A stretch of 5,384 nucleotides of DNA from an uncultured Oscillospiraceae bacterium (GTDB lineage Bacteria; Bacillota; Clostridia; Oscillospirales; Acutalibacteraceae). The position numbers and the translations under genes were made by a program. Positions 5,132 through 5,384 of this stretch are shown piece after piece (the first letter of the stretch is position 1; each line of letters begins with the position of its first letter). The notes under the pieces were generated by a model. It worked only from the letters and a program-made list of their open reading frames with translations. It was not told where the DNA came from and did no database searches. The stretch lies in contig URPQ01000094.1 of the NCBI GenBank assembly GCA_900549755.1, positions 1 through 5,384 on the forward strand. Reading direction: 5' to 3'.

Positions 5132-5384
5132 ATGGGCTACACTATTGCACAGAAAATTATTAAGGCGCATATGCTTTCGGGCGATATGACCGTGGGCAGC
5201 GAGGTTGCGCTTAAAATCGACCAGACCTTAACGCAGGACGCTACGGGCACAATGGCATACCTTGAGTTTGAAACCATGGGGCTTGACCGCGTTAAAACCG
5301 AGCGCAGCGTGGCTTATATAGACCACAACACACTGCAATCGGGCTTTGAAAATGCGGATGACCACCGCTACATTCAGTCGGTTG
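5132..5384 (+). CDS. acn: aconitate hydratase (aconitase), 3'-truncated by window end
   Basis: Eighty-four codons are visible before the right edge. The protein starts MGYTIAQKIIKAHML and continues with KIDQTLTQDATGTMAYLEFE (28-47), IDHNTLQ (63-69) and GFENADDHRYIQ (71-82), the typical N-terminal sequence of the roughly 640-residue aconitases of Clostridia and other anaerobes. Q35, D64 and H65 correspond to active-site residues of mitochondrial aconitase (Gln72, Asp100, His101). The cysteines that hold the 4Fe-4S cluster lie beyond the window. It interconverts citrate and isocitrate in the cytosol, the step after the citrate synthase encoded upstream. ATG follows AAAGGA (5117-5122) by nine bases; the ribosome binding site lies inside the end of the regulator gene, with only five bases between stop and start, so the genes are probably translationally coupled. 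An isocitrate dehydrogenase gene may follow, but this cannot be seen. A homoaconitase or isopropylmalate isomerase is less likely given the fit of the first 80 residues. Confidence 0.93.
   Translation, partial: MGYTIAQKIIKAHMLSGDMTVGSEVALKIDQTLTQDATGTMAYLEFETMGLDRVKTERSVAYIDHNTLQSGFENADDHRYIQSV

Noticed and set aside
1..5384. CRISPR arrays, tRNA or rRNA genes, insertion sequences, attachment sites
   Set aside because: No regularly spaced repeats, cloverleaf-forming segments, transposase-like frames or long terminal inverted repeats were seen on either strand.

Overview
The window looks like chromosomal DNA of an anaerobic, low-to-medium GC Firmicute of the class Clostridia. This rests on three things: the protein families present (a SLOG/DUF1273 protein, a YetF/DUF421 membrane protein, and a Re-citrate-synthase-like enzyme with a clostridial-type aconitase), the strong Shine-Dalgarno sites of the AGGAGG or GGGTGA type, and two likely TTG starts. 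The assignment is by inspection only; no species can be named.

Left part (1-1848), ordinary housekeeping or accessory genes. A 5'-truncated SLOG/DUF1273 gene runs rightward and overlaps by 18 bp, tail to tail, a leftward gene for a small PAP2-like membrane protein. Upstream of that, also leftward, lies a DUF421 (YetF-type) membrane protein gene.

Middle part (1849-3033), a small AT-rich island. Two rightward genes, each with a clear ribosome binding site, encode soluble proteins of 151 and 141 residues. The first resembles the DUF2691 family. The second is unrecognised apart from a short His-Asp-Ser motif and a beta-rich look. Their A/T-ending codons differ from those of the flanking genes, which suggests acquisition by transfer, possibly as orphan immunity-type genes.

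Right part (3034-5384), the most interesting module: a compact operon for the first steps from oxaloacetate towards 2-oxoglutarate. A sigma-A promoter with perfect consensus boxes (TTGACA, 17 bp, TATAAT) is overlapped by a near-perfect 22-bp palindrome with core ATTGTATACAAT, which looks like a GntR/FadR-family operator. Downstream come (i) a DRE-TIM metallolyase that fits Re-citrate synthase better than isopropylmalate synthase, (ii) a GntR/FCD-type regulator, probably autoregulatory through that palindrome, and (iii) the start of aconitase, cut by the window end. The synthase would make citrate, aconitase would isomerise it, and the regulator between them would sense a small carboxylate and control the whole unit.
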